From: Cupriavidus yeoncheonensis
Lineage (GTDB): Bacteria; Pseudomonadota; Gammaproteobacteria; Burkholderiales; Burkholderiaceae
Direction: 5' to 3'
Length of the DNA: 64,000 nucleotides
Assembly (NCBI RefSeq): GCF_905397275.1
Contig: NZ_CAJPUY010000014.1
Location: forward strand, 1-64,000
Position numbers and translations under genes: made by a program. The notes under the pieces are model-generated. The model did not search any database and was not told where the DNA came from. It saw nothing but the letters and a program-made list of their open reading frames with translations. Below are positions 56,239-63,551 of the stretch, piece after piece (position 1 is the first letter of the stretch; every line of letters begins with the position of its first letter).

Positions 56239-56400
56239 CATTGAACGACGGCGCAGACAGCGCGCCAGAGTGCGAAAGCGAAGCCCCCGGCCACGCCCTC
56301 CGCACCGCCCGCAAGAAACACCGTCGATCTCCCAGTGTCTCCTCCACCCTCCTCCTTTGGTGGATTCAAACCCAAGCCCCAACCGGCTTGGGTTTTTTTT
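56239..56400 (+). ncRNA. Candidate small RNA with an anti-Shine-Dalgarno loop
   Basis: A predicted ~162-nt transcript bounded by a strong promoter and a strong intrinsic terminator. A 5' stem GGCGC/GCGCC lies at 56250-56266 and a longer-range GTGCG/CGCAC at 56270-56305. A 6-bp stem TCCACC (56343-56348) / GGTGGA (56359-56364) displays the 10-nt loop CTCCTCCTTT. The loop includes CCTCCTTT, the same as the anti-Shine-Dalgarno 3' end of 16S rRNA. CTCCTCC also occurs at 56339-56345. The 3' end is the hairpin at 56368-56395 with an 8-T tail. An open frame crosses it but continues past the terminator and lacks a ribosome site. It is similar in design to CCUCCUCCC-loop sRNAs of alphaproteobacteria, but homology is not claimed. 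Confidence 0.6.
56368..56400 (+). terminator. Strong intrinsic terminator of the candidate sRNA
   Basis: AAACCCAAGCC (56368-56378) pairs perfectly with GGCTTGGGTTT (56385-56395), loop CCAACC. Eight T residues lie at 56393-56400, three of which belong to the stem. It is one of the best terminators in the window, yet no protein gene ends just before it on this strand. Confidence 0.9.
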
Positions 56401-56499
56401 CGCCGTTTTTCCTGCGCCCGGGGAAGTGCATCAAGGGTCTCGGCTGGGCTCGCGGCCGGCTGCGGTAGTGGTGATCTTGACGAAATCCCTTGACTTTGC

Positions 56500-56529
56500 T
56501 TGTGCCGGGCTCGCGTCCGACAGTATAAT
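56500..56529 (+). promoter_or_regulatory. rplM-rpsI promoter
   Basis: TATAAT at 56524-56529 with TTGTGC (56500-56505) 18 bp upstream. TTGACT at 56490-56495 is 28 bp from the -10 and therefore too far. Transcription should begin near 56536. Confidence 0.6.
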
Positions 56530-56535
56530 CTACGG

Positions 56536-56689
56536 CTTTTCCGCCATGCCCGCGGGAAGAGAAGTTGGGAGAGCCTGCAAAGACAAGCAGGAAGGCCAGG
56601 TCCAAAGGACCGGCCGACGAGACTTGCAGGGGCGAGTACAAGCCTTCGCGAGTCAGTATCGGGCAGTTCTCTAATAGTCAGGAAAAATC
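56536..56689 (+). promoter_or_regulatory. Structured ~150-nt leader of rplM
   Basis: The mRNA leader contains hairpins CCTGC (56574-56578) / GCAGG (56587-56591) and GGCC-A-GGTCC (56594-56603) / GGACC-GGCC (56607-56615), loop AAA. Ribosomal protein operons are often controlled by their own products binding such leaders, and L13 is the likely one here. This is inferred from structure and position. No uORF with good support is seen. Confidence 0.5.
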
Positions 56690-57118
56690 ATGAAGACCTT
56701 TTCCGCCAAGCCTCATGAGGTAAAGCGCGACTGGTACGTGATTGACGCGACGGACAAAGTCCTCGGCCGTGTTGCCAGCGAAGTGGCACGCCGTCTGCGC
56801 GGCAAGCACAAGCCGGAATTTACTCCGCACGTCGACACCGGTGATTACATCATCATCGTCAATGCAGCCAAGCTGCGTGTCACGGGTACCAAGGAAACGG
56901 ACAAGAAGTACTATCGCCATTCGGGTTACCCGGGCGGTATCTACGAAACGACGTTTGGCAAGATGCAGCAGCGCTTCCCGGGCCGTGCCCTGGAGAAGGC
57001 TGTCAAGGGCATGCTGCCGAAGGGTCCGCTGGGCTACGCGATGATCAAGAAGCTGAAGGTTTACGCCGAAGCCGAGCATCCGCACGAAGCGCAGCAGCCC
57101 AAGGCGCTGGAAATCTAA
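56690..57118 (+). CDS. rplM: 50S ribosomal protein L13
   Basis: A 142-residue large-subunit protein. It begins [20 protein letters not shown], and [20 protein letters not shown] and [13 protein letters not shown] are universal L13 motifs. The length is the standard one. The start has AGGAAAA upstream. It has a long structured leader with its own promoter and is followed 12 nt later by rpsI, the usual L13-S9 pair. Confidence 0.98.
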   Translation: MKTFSAKPHEVKRDWYVIDATDKVLGRVASEVARRLRGKHKPEFTPHVDTGDYIIIVNAAKLRVTGTKETDKKYYRHSGYPGGIYETTFGKMQQRFPGRALEKAVKGMLPKGPLGYAMIKKLKVYAEAEHPHEAQQPKALEI

Positions 57119-57130
57119 GGAGGCCAATCC

Positions 57131-57523
57131 ATGATCGGTAACTGGAATTACGGTACTGGCCGCCGCAAGAGCGCCGTGGCACGTGTCTTCATCAAGTCGG
57201 GCAAGGGCGACATCGTCGTCAATGGCAAGCCCATCAAGGAATACTTCGCTCGCGAAACTTCCCTGATGATCGTGCGCCAGCCGCTGGAACTGACTGAGCA
57301 CGCCGAAACGTTCGACATCAAGGTCAACGTGACCGGTGGTGGCGAAACCGGCCAGGCCGGTGCCGTCCGTCACGGCATCACCCGTGCCCTGATCGACTAC
57401 GACGCAACGTTGAAGTCGGCCCTGTCGAAGGCTGGCTACGTCACGCGTGACGCGCGTGAAGTCGAGCGTAAGAAGGTCGGTCTGCACAAGGCACGTCGCC
57501 GCAAGCAGTTCTCGAAGCGCTGA
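57131..57523 (+). CDS. rpsI: 30S ribosomal protein S9
   Basis: A 130-residue small-subunit protein. The N-terminal [20 protein letters not shown] and the C-terminal basic tail [19 protein letters not shown], whose last Lys-Arg reaches the P site, are universal S9 features. [19 protein letters not shown] fits. The start has AAGGAGG 6 nt upstream. It is co-transcribed with rplM and ends in a clear terminator. Confidence 0.98.
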   Translation: MIGNWNYGTGRRKSAVARVFIKSGKGDIVVNGKPIKEYFARETSLMIVRQPLELTEHAETFDIKVNVTGGGETGQAGAVRHGITRALIDYDATLKSALSKAGYVTRDAREVERKKVGLHKARRRKQFSKR

Positions 57524-57571
57524 TGTGTATTCGCCGGTCCGGCATTGCCGGATCGCGCGAAGCAAGAAAAG

Positions 57572-57598
57572 CCGCACGCTGGTCGTGCGGTTTTTTTT
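57572..57598 (+). terminator. Rho-independent terminator of rpsI
   Basis: CCGCACG (57572-57578) / CGTGCGG (57584-57590), loop CTGGT, followed by eight T residues. It lies 48 nt after the rpsI stop. Confidence 0.93.
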
Positions 57599-57957
57599 CG
57601 CCCGTTCGCCGGCACAGCGCCTGCGCTGTGTGAAAAAGTCACAAATTCGTTCCCTCCGTTGGTGGGGGCAATGGCTGGGCCCGGATACAATGGCGCCGCT
57701 GCCGGGTCGGCCCATGCCCGAACAGGCATTGGTTCGCTCGTTCCGCAGCTGCGTGGCTCAGGAAGACGCCACGCAACGCAATGTCGATGTGGCGATTCCT
57801 CGAATCGCTGTTGCCTGCCGATAACAACAAGGATCGCATCCAGCCTGCAGTCTTGTGGCGAACCGAAGTTCGCGCTCCCCGGGATGTGTGAAGGCGTGCC
57901 GGCTCTGTGCAGCTGCCAGGGCTTCGGCCGGCGACGAATCAAGTCAAGGAGAGAGGG
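57599..57957. other. 359-bp gap between the rpsI terminator and bactofilin
   Basis: The gap contains a -10-like TACAAT (57686-57691) and no -35 at the right distance. Open frames cross it but none has a ribosome site or a recognisable product. The bactofilin ribosome site lies at its right end. I see no RNA structure that stands out. Confidence 0.4.
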
Positions 57958-58419
57958 ATGTTGTTTTCCAAGAAGAAGGGGCTCTCGATCGATACGCTGA
58001 TCGGCGAAGGCACCGCTATCGACGGCGATCTGGTGTTTTCAGGCGGTCTGCGGCTCGACGGCAAGGTGCGCGGCAATATCCGCGCCGCCGGCGACAATGC
58101 CAGCATGCTGGTCATCAGCGAGAAAGGCATGGTGGAAGGCGAGATCACCGTCGGGCACCTGATCCTGAATGGCACGGTGAAGGGGCCCGTCCATGCCGGC
58201 GAATTGCTGGAACTCCAGCCACACGCACGCGTGCTTGGCGAGGTGCGCTATGCCGCGCTCGAAATGCACCAGGGGGCATTGGTCGAAGGGCGTCTGGTGC
58301 CGCTGGGGCAGGAAGAAATCAAGGCGCTGCCGAACCTGGTGGCGGCTGAAGATGCCGGCGAAGACACCAAGGACGCTGGCGCCCCGCTTGAAGTCGCGGA
58401 AGCCGGGAAAGCGGCCTGA
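57958..58419 (+). CDS. Bactofilin family cytoskeletal protein
   Basis: A 153-residue bactofilin (DUF583), a protein that polymerises into membrane-associated filaments without a nucleotide and helps to organise cell-wall enzymes. The start MLFSKKKGLSIDTLIGEGTA is typical, and the core has beta-helix repeats (IDGDLVFSGGLRLDGKVRGN, VEGEITVGHLILNGTVKGPV, RVLGEVRYAALEMHQGALVE). The C-terminal 35 residues are acidic and disordered. ATG 57958 follows AAGGAGAGAGG. Its genomic neighbours, erpA and an M23 peptidase gene further on, are usual for betaproteobacteria, and bactofilins often work with M23 peptidases. Confidence 0.9.
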   Translation: MLFSKKKGLSIDTLIGEGTAIDGDLVFSGGLRLDGKVRGNIRAAGDNASMLVISEKGMVEGEITVGHLILNGTVKGPVHAGELLELQPHARVLGEVRYAALEMHQGALVEGRLVPLGQEEIKALPNLVAAEDAGEDTKDAGAPLEVAEAGKAA

Positions 58420-58445
58420 GCACCACGTGCAATCTTTCGCAGAAG

Positions 58446-58494
58446 CCCTTGAAAACCAAGGGTTTCGGCACGATTTTCCAGTAGCGCTTAGAAT
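58446..58494 (+). promoter_or_regulatory. Inverted repeat and -10 box upstream of erpA
   Basis: CCCTTG (58446-58451) / CAAGGG (58457-58462) form a perfect inverted repeat with a 5-nt spacer, followed by TTT. It could end the bactofilin transcript weakly or bind a regulator. A -10-like TAGAAT lies at 58489-58494, 28 bp before the erpA ATG, with no clear -35. Confidence 0.45.
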
Positions 58495-58521
58495 ACAGGC
58501 GTATCTATTCAGGAGAACCCC

Positions 58522-58890
58522 ATGAACGCAGTCGCAGAGGCACCCGCAACCGAGGACGTGCCGGCACCGTTCGTCTTTACCGACAGCGCCGCCGACAAGG
58601 TCAAGCAGTTGATCGAGGAAGAGGGCAATGCCGAACTGAAGCTGCGCGTGTTCGTGCAGGGCGGCGGCTGCTCAGGCTTCCAGTATGGCTTCACCTTCGA
58701 CGAGGAAGTCAACGAAGACGACACCACGATGGTCAAGAACGGCGTCACCCTGCTGATCGACTCGATGAGCTACCAGTACCTGGTCGGCGCCGAGATCGAC
58801 TACAAGGAAGACATCAACGGCGCGCAGTTCGTGATCAAGAACCCGAACGCTTCCACCACCTGTGGTTGCGGTTCTTCGTTCTCGGTCTGA
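58522..58890 (+). CDS. erpA: Iron-sulfur cluster insertion protein ErpA
   Basis: A 122-residue A-type carrier that delivers Fe-S clusters to target proteins. The three cluster cysteines are in [16 protein letters not shown] (about residue 50) and the C-terminal [11 protein letters not shown]. The domain starts [18 protein letters not shown], a clear ErpA/IscA pattern, and the length is typical. The start has AGGAG 8 nt upstream. A strong UUCG-loop terminator follows. Confidence 0.96.
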   Translation: MNAVAEAPATEDVPAPFVFTDSAADKVKQLIEEEGNAELKLRVFVQGGGCSGFQYGFTFDEEVNEDDTTMVKNGVTLLIDSMSYQYLVGAEIDYKEDINGAQFVIKNPNASTTCGCGSSFSV

Positions 58891-58912
58891 GGCAAGACGT
58901 TTTCGGAAAGAA

Positions 58913-58937
58913 GCGCACCTTCGGGTGCGCTTTTTTT
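58913..58937. terminator. UUCG-tetraloop terminator of erpA
   Basis: GCGCACC (58913-58919) / GGTGCGC (58924-58930) with loop TTCG closed by C-G, followed by seven T residues (58931-58937). The stem can extend with A-T pairs. The T-run overlaps the stop codon of the convergent PhyH gene (58936-58938), so it may serve both. Confidence 0.93.
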
Positions 58938-59736
58938 ATTCCTGCTTCGCCCGCCAGACCACCGGAAACCAGTCGTCCCGCATCCGCTCGCCGGTTTGCT
59001 GGCCAATGCCGGGGAACGGCGGTGAGGTACGGCCCGGCCGTTCCATGAACCGCACATCGTCGCCGAGGAAGCGCGCCGAGAACGCGCGGCGCCGGCTGGT
59101 GCCGGTATTGCCGGCAGCGCCGTGAACGGTGCGGAAATCGAACACCACGGCGTCGCCGGGTTCCAGTTCGGGCTGCAGAATGGTGTGACTGCCGTCCTCC
59201 ACATCAGGCATTTCCATGAAGGCGTCGTCGCCGCCATAGAAATTCTCGTTGCTGGCCCAGCGCTTGGGCCGGACAAGACGCGGCCAGCGGTGCGAGCCCG
59301 CCACCACGCGCAGGGTATTGGCCTGCGTCACGGGGTCCAGCGGAATCCAGTAGCTCGCGGTCTGCAGGCCATCCACGCAGTAGTAGGGCAGGTCCTGGTG
59401 CCAGGGCGTTGCCTTGGCCGTGCCGGGTTCCTTGACGAGGATATGCTCGTGAAACACCTGCGCTGTGCGTGACTGCATGATCTGCCCGGCAATGGCAGCG
59501 GCCGGCGAATGGCGGATGAAGGCCTCGAACGGTTCGATGCGCTGCCAGTTGCAGTAGTCCTCGAAGAAGCGCCCGCGCTCGCCGTCGCACACATTCTCGA
59601 TCGCGAACGGGCCCGGCTGCGCCAGGTTCTGTTCAAAGCCGTCGCGCAAACGCTCCACCCAGTCGGTGAAGGCGCCGCGCAACACCAGCACGCCGTCGCG
59701 CTGGTAGGTGCCGACCTGTTCTGCGGTGATTTCCAT
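58936..59736 (-). CDS. Phytanoyl-CoA dioxygenase (PhyH) family protein
   Basis: A 266-residue Fe(II)/2-oxoglutarate-dependent oxygenase. The iron ligands are in ATPWHQDLPYYCVD (HxD, about residue 123) and FDFRTVHGAAGNTGTSRRR (His, with the 2-oxoglutarate-binding Arg). The substrate is unknown; relatives hydroxylate phytanoyl-CoA, ectoine or secondary metabolites. I chose ATG 59736 (MEITAEQVGT) with GGAG upstream, since a longer start would enter the operator region. It is divergent from a LysR gene that probably controls it. Confidence 0.85.
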   Translation of the reverse strand: MEITAEQVGTYQRDGVLVLRGAFTDWVERLRDGFEQNLAQPGPFAIENVCDGERGRFFEDYCNWQRIEPFEAFIRHSPAAAIAGQIMQSRTAQVFHEHILVKEPGTAKATPWHQDLPYYCVDGLQTASYWIPLDPVTQANTLRVVAGSHRWPRLVRPKRWASNENFYGGDDAFMEMPDVEDGSHTILQPELEPGDAVVFDFRTVHGAAGNTGTSRRRAFSARFLGDDVRFMERPGRTSPPFPGIGQQTGERMRDDWFPVVWRAKQE

Positions 59737-59784
59737 GCAAAGGCTCCGGTACGGGGACGATCCCAGTATCGGCAACCCTGACTA

Positions 59785-59824
59785 ATAGGAAAAGCATATA
59801 TTTCCTATGCTGTAGTATAGGAAA
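59785..59824. promoter_or_regulatory. Three ATAGGAAA half-sites spaced 16 bp apart
   Basis: ATAGGAAA (59785-59792), its reverse TTTCCTAT (59801-59808) and ATAGGAAA again (59817-59824) occur at exactly 16-bp steps with alternating orientation. The array lies in the 90-bp divergent gap between the PhyH and LysR genes, the last copy ending 2 nt before the LysR ATG. It looks like the operator for this LysR protein, which probably represses its own gene; this is inferred. Confidence 0.7.
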
Positions 59825-59826
59825 TC

Positions 59827-60732
59827 ATGATTCCCTTCTCGTTCCGGCAACTCGAATACTTCGTGGCGGCGGCCGAGCACGGCAGCATCAGCGCCGCCGC
59901 GCGGGCGCGCCACGTATCCCAGCCGTCCGTGTCGACGGCCATCGCGCAACTCGAAGACACGCTGGGCGAGGCGCTGTTCCGCCGTCAGGTCAGCCGCGGC
60001 CTGGAACTCACGCCCGCAGGCCAGCGCCTGCTCACCCGGGCGCGCGATATCCTGGCGCTCGCCGCGGGGATCACCGTGGATGAGGCGGGACAGCAAGGCC
60101 TCAGCGGCCGGCTGTCGTTGATCTGCTTCCAGGATCTGGGCCCGTACTTCGTGCCCCGCCTGCTGGCGGGCTTCCGCGAGCGCCATCCGGGGGTTTCCGT
60201 CACGCTGTTCGAAGCGGACCTGGCGAGCGTCCATCGCACGCTGCAGGCCGGCAAGGCCGAGCTCGCGCTGACCTATGACCTCGGCTTCGATCAGCGCGTC
60301 GACCGCTGGATGCTGGCAAGCCTGCCGCCTTACGCGCTGCTGCCGGCGCACCATGCGCGCGCTGGCCAGCGCGACATCAGCCTGGCGGAGCTGGCTGCCG
60401 AGCGGCTGATCCTTGAGGATATCCCGCAGACCCGTGAGTACTTCCTGTCGCTGTTCTGGGCCCACGGCCTGCATCCGACGCTGCACCAATACACGCAAAG
60501 CTTCGAGATGCAACGCGGCCTGGTGGCGCATGGCTATGGGGTCGCGCTGTCCTGCACGCGCCCGGCCGGCGACCACAGCTATGACGGCTCGCCCATTGCC
60601 TGCCTGCCGTTGCGCGAGCCGGTGACCGCGCAGCGTGTCGTGCTGGCGCGCGCGCAGGCCGTGCGCGCGTCTCCGCTGTCGCGGGCCTTCATCGATTGGG
60701 TGGTGGAGAGCGGTGCCGCGGTGCCGGCATGA
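59827..60732 (+). CDS. LysR family transcriptional regulator
   Basis: A 301-residue LysR regulator. The winged helix-turn-helix is FRQLEYFVAAAEHGSISAAA plus HVSQPSVSTAIAQLEDTLGE, and the effector domain starts near residue 95 (LSLICFQDLGPYFVPRLLA). It belongs to the CbbR/OxyR-like fold but I cannot say what it binds. It is divergently placed with the PhyH gene and shares an operator of three evenly spaced half-sites. The end of the gene is followed by a short direct repeat. Confidence 0.9.
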   Translation: MIPFSFRQLEYFVAAAEHGSISAAARARHVSQPSVSTAIAQLEDTLGEALFRRQVSRGLELTPAGQRLLTRARDILALAAGITVDEAGQQGLSGRLSLICFQDLGPYFVPRLLAGFRERHPGVSVTLFEADLASVHRTLQAGKAELALTYDLGFDQRVDRWMLASLPPYALLPAHHARAGQRDISLAELAAERLILEDIPQTREYFLSLFWAHGLHPTLHQYTQSFEMQRGLVAHGYGVALSCTRPAGDHSYDGSPIACLPLREPVTAQRVVLARAQAVRASPLSRAFIDWVVESGAAVPA

Positions 60733-60764
60733 GTCCGGCCGGCGGACGGTGGATCAGCGGTGGA

Positions 60765-61892
60765 TCAGCGGGGGTAGAGGGCGCCAAGCACGCGCGGACC
60801 GGCGGCACCGGTGACGGTGGCGACATTGCCCGGCAGGCGGAGCAGGCACTGGCGCGCCAGCCAGGCGAAGGCGATGGCCTCCACCTGGGAGACCGGCACC
60901 CCGAAGTCTTCTGTCGTCTGCACCGACAGGCCGGGCAGCGCCTGCGCCAGGCGCCGCATGATGTAGCCGTTGCGGGCGCCGCCGCCGCAAACGATCAGGC
61001 GTCGCGCCTGCGGCGAGTGGGCGCGGACATCGCGCGCAATCGCTTCGGCGGTCAGCGCGGCCAGGGTCGCCTGCACGTCGGCTGGCGTCGGTGCGGGCGT
61101 GCCCCGCGACGCGAGGCGCGCTTCCAGCCACGCGGGATGGAACTGGTCGCGGCCCGTGCTCTTGGGCGGTGCGGCATTGAAGTAAGGGTCGGCCAGGCAT
61201 TCGGCCAGCAGTGCATCGTCGATGCGTCCGCTCGCGGCCCACGCGCCATCGTCGTCAAACGGCATGCCGAGCTGTTCGCCGATCCAGTAATCGAGCAGCG
61301 CATTGCCCGGCCCGCAGTCGAAGCCGATCACGGCGCCGCCGTTGCCGGGCAGCACGCTGATGTTGGAAATGCCGCCGATATTGCAGATCACGCGCGCTTC
61401 GGCTCCGTCACCGAACAGGGCCTGGTGCAGCGCCGGCACCAGCGGCGCTCCCTGGCCGCCGGCCGCCACGTCGCGGCTGCGGAAATCCGCCACCACGTCG
61501 ATGCCCGCCAGTTCCGCAAGCAGTGCGGGGTGCTGGCTTTGCCGCGTGTAGCCGATCTCGTCGTAAAGGCCCGGGCGATGGCGGATGGTCTGCCCGTGCG
61601 CGCCGATCGCGGCAACTTCGTCCGGCCGCAGCGCCGCCTGTCCGAGCAGCGAGGCGACGCAGCCCGCGTAGACGCGCGCGAGTGCATTGGCGGCCAGCGC
61701 CTCGCGATGGATCTCGTTGTCGCCGGGCTGCTGCAACTGGCCGAAGTCCGCGCGCAGCGCGTCGGGGAAGGGCTCGTGCGCGGCGGCCAGCACGGCCGGG
61801 CGCTCGCCGCTGAAGTCCACCAGCACGGCGTCCGCGCCGTCCATGCTGGTGCCAGACATGATGCCGATATAGCAGTCGCCGTGCGCGCGCAT
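60765..61892 (-). CDS. anmK: Anhydro-N-acetylmuramic acid kinase
   Basis: A 375-residue kinase that opens and phosphorylates 1,6-anhydro-MurNAc during cell-wall recycling, giving MurNAc-6-phosphate. The family signature [20 protein letters not shown] is at residues ~12-31, with [41 protein letters not shown] and the ATP-binding [16 protein letters not shown]. The length is typical. It starts 23 nt after the M23 peptidase stop on the same strand, a standard operon in betaproteobacteria. A short direct repeat (GGTGGATCAGC twice) lies just downstream. Confidence 0.95.
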   Translation of the reverse strand: MRAHGDCYIGIMSGTSMDGADAVLVDFSGERPAVLAAAHEPFPDALRADFGQLQQPGDNEIHREALAANALARVYAGCVASLLGQAALRPDEVAAIGAHGQTIRHRPGLYDEIGYTRQSQHPALLAELAGIDVVADFRSRDVAAGGQGAPLVPALHQALFGDGAEARVICNIGGISNISVLPGNGGAVIGFDCGPGNALLDYWIGEQLGMPFDDDGAWAASGRIDDALLAECLADPYFNAAPPKSTGRDQFHPAWLEARLASRGTPAPTPADVQATLAALTAEAIARDVRAHSPQARRLIVCGGGARNGYIMRRLAQALPGLSVQTTEDFGVPVSQVEAIAFAWLARQCLLRLPGNVATVTGAAGPRVLGALYPR

Positions 61893-61915
61893 GGAGTCTC
61901 CGGGCGGAGCGGCTG

Positions 61916-63313
61916 TCAGTTGGCCGCGGTAAGGACGTTATAGGTGCGCAGCGCGTTGATGCGGCTGAGCATGTTGCTGGTATAGCCCAGGAACTCCTGG
62001 CGCGACTTGCCGGTCAGCACGGGCGCTTCCATCAGCGCGATGCTCAGCGGGTTCTGCGGCACGTCGTTGAAGCGGAACTCGTAGTGCAGGTGCGGCCCGG
62101 TGGCCCAGCCGGTCTGGCCGACATAGCCGATGACCTGGCCCTGCGACACCCGCTGCCCCTGCTGCACGCCGGCAAAGCCGGACAGGTGCGCGTAGTAGGT
62201 CGAATAGCCGCTGGCGTGCTTCAGGATGATGATGTTGCCGTACCCGTTCTGGCGGCCGACAAAGTCGATCACGCCTTCGCCGGTGGCCAGCACCTTGGTG
62301 CCTGTTGGCGCGGCGAAGTCGACGCCCTTGTGCTGGGCCCACGCGTGGTGCAGCGGATGCTCGCGGCCGCCGAAGCCCGACGACACGCGCGAAAACTCCA
62401 CCGGCGAACGCAGGAACGGGCGCTTCATGCTGCGGCCGTCGAAGGTGTAATAGGCGCCGTTGCTGTCGCCTTCGGGCGCGAACCAGAGGGCCTGGTGGAG
62501 CTGGTTCCGGTTGATCAGCTCGATCGCCACCACGCGGCCGTTGCGGATGAACGAACCGTCCTGGAAGCCGGCTTCGTAGATGATGCGGAAGCGGTCGCCG
62601 CTGGCGATGTCATGCTGGAAGTCGATCACGCCGGAGAAGATCGACAGCATCTGCTGCACGATTTCATCGGGCACGTTGGCCGCGTCCATGGCCTTGAAGA
62701 AGCCGCCCGCGGAGATCGAGCCGGATGCCATCTCGTAGCGCAGGTCGTTGTCGACGTTCTGCACGCGCGCCTTGTAGCTCGCCGTGCCATCGGCCTTTGC
62801 CGGCTCGACCCGCTCGATCACGAGTTCACGCGAGGTCGCGGCATCGCCGCCGAGGTTGGCCTGCAGCGACACCAGCATATTGCTGTCGTCCATCTGCGCC
62901 TGCACGGTCTGGCCCGGGTTGAGGCTGAACAGGCCGCGCGCGGTCGGGTTCTTCAGGATGAAGGCCTGCGCGTCGGGATCGTCCACGCCCAGGCGGCGCA
63001 GCAGCGAGGCAATGGTGTCGCCGCGCTGCATGCGCTCCTGGCGCACGTAGACGGCATCGGTATCGATGTCGGTAAGCTGATCGAGCTGGTCGCGCACATC
63101 GGGCATACGCAGCGGCTCGTCCACGCGCGGAGCACCCGGGTCGTTAAAGGCGCTGCGGGGCGCCACGCCCATGGCGGCGGCCATGCCGAGCGTGAAAATC
63201 GTGCCCACCGAAGCGGTGAGTTGCTTGCGCCGTCGCGCGTGCTGGGGGCTGGTCGGGTCGACGAGAACCACCAGCTCGCGCGCGAAAACTTCGCGGAGTC
63301 TGGACCACATCAC
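61916..63313 (-). CDS. M23 family metallopeptidase (murein endopeptidase type)
   Basis: A 465-residue cell-wall endopeptidase. It has an N-terminal inner-membrane anchor (about residues 34-51, [20 protein letters not shown]). A LysM/OapA-like middle region follows ([20 protein letters not shown]). The C-terminal LytM domain carries the zinc ligands [12 protein letters not shown] (HxxxD, about residue 325) and HLHYEFRFN (HxH, about 408). It probably cuts peptide cross-links in peptidoglycan. An ATG pair exists at 63313 and 63310, and either may be used. It is encoded with anmK and divergent from tyrS. Bactofilins elsewhere localise M23 peptidases, and one is encoded ~4 kb away. Confidence 0.92.
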   Translation of the reverse strand: MMWSRLREVFARELVVLVDPTSPQHARRRKQLTASVGTIFTLGMAAAMGVAPRSAFNDPGAPRVDEPLRMPDVRDQLDQLTDIDTDAVYVRQERMQRGDTIASLLRRLGVDDPDAQAFILKNPTARGLFSLNPGQTVQAQMDDSNMLVSLQANLGGDAATSRELVIERVEPAKADGTASYKARVQNVDNDLRYEMASGSISAGGFFKAMDAANVPDEIVQQMLSIFSGVIDFQHDIASGDRFRIIYEAGFQDGSFIRNGRVVAIELINRNQLHQALWFAPEGDSNGAYYTFDGRSMKRPFLRSPVEFSRVSSGFGGREHPLHHAWAQHKGVDFAAPTGTKVLATGEGVIDFVGRQNGYGNIIILKHASGYSTYYAHLSGFAGVQQGQRVSQGQVIGYVGQTGWATGPHLHYEFRFNDVPQNPLSIALMEAPVLTGKSRQEFLGYTSNMLSRINALRTYNVLTAAN

Positions 63314-63414
63314 GTAAAATTCAACCTTGGTCTGGGCACCGCTGCCGCGACGATGTACGTCGTCTGCCTTCCTCCCCCGAGGTGCGGCGCGTGCTGTTCA
63401 TCTTTATTTGCCGC

Positions 63415-63433
63415 CTAGTGTCGGCACTAGAAT
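63415..63433. promoter_or_regulatory. Inverted repeat overlapping a -10 box in the M23/tyrS gap
   Basis: CTAGTG (63415-63420) / CACTAG (63425-63430) form a perfect repeat with spacer TCGG. A -10-like TAGAAT (63428-63433) overlaps its right arm on the plus strand. It lies in the 238-bp divergent region between the M23 and tyrS genes. Regulatory role is tentative. Confidence 0.35.
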
Positions 63434-63551
63434 GGCGGGTGGCGCGCGGCTTGTTGCCGCTTGGCGCCAGGAAGCGCGGATTATACCAAGAATCGGCCCG
63501 GGGCCGAGTGGCGCATCCGCCAAATTTTCATGTATTTCAACGACTTACGTC

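Noticed and set aside
56359..56373. tRNA T-arm-like GGATTCAAACCC
   Set aside because: The stem, length and anticodon arm of a tRNA are missing, and the sequence is part of the sRNA terminator.
56241..56468. Small protein started by TTG at the sRNA 5' end
   Set aside because: It starts only 2 nt into the predicted transcript, has no ribosome site and reads through the terminator.
56490..56529. TTGACT as the -35 of the rplM promoter
   Set aside because: It is 28 bp from the TATAAT box. TTGTGC at 18 bp is weaker in sequence but correctly placed.
56174..56674. Open frame spanning the candidate sRNA and rplM leader
   Set aside because: It crosses a strong intrinsic terminator and a second promoter, and its translation is low-complexity.
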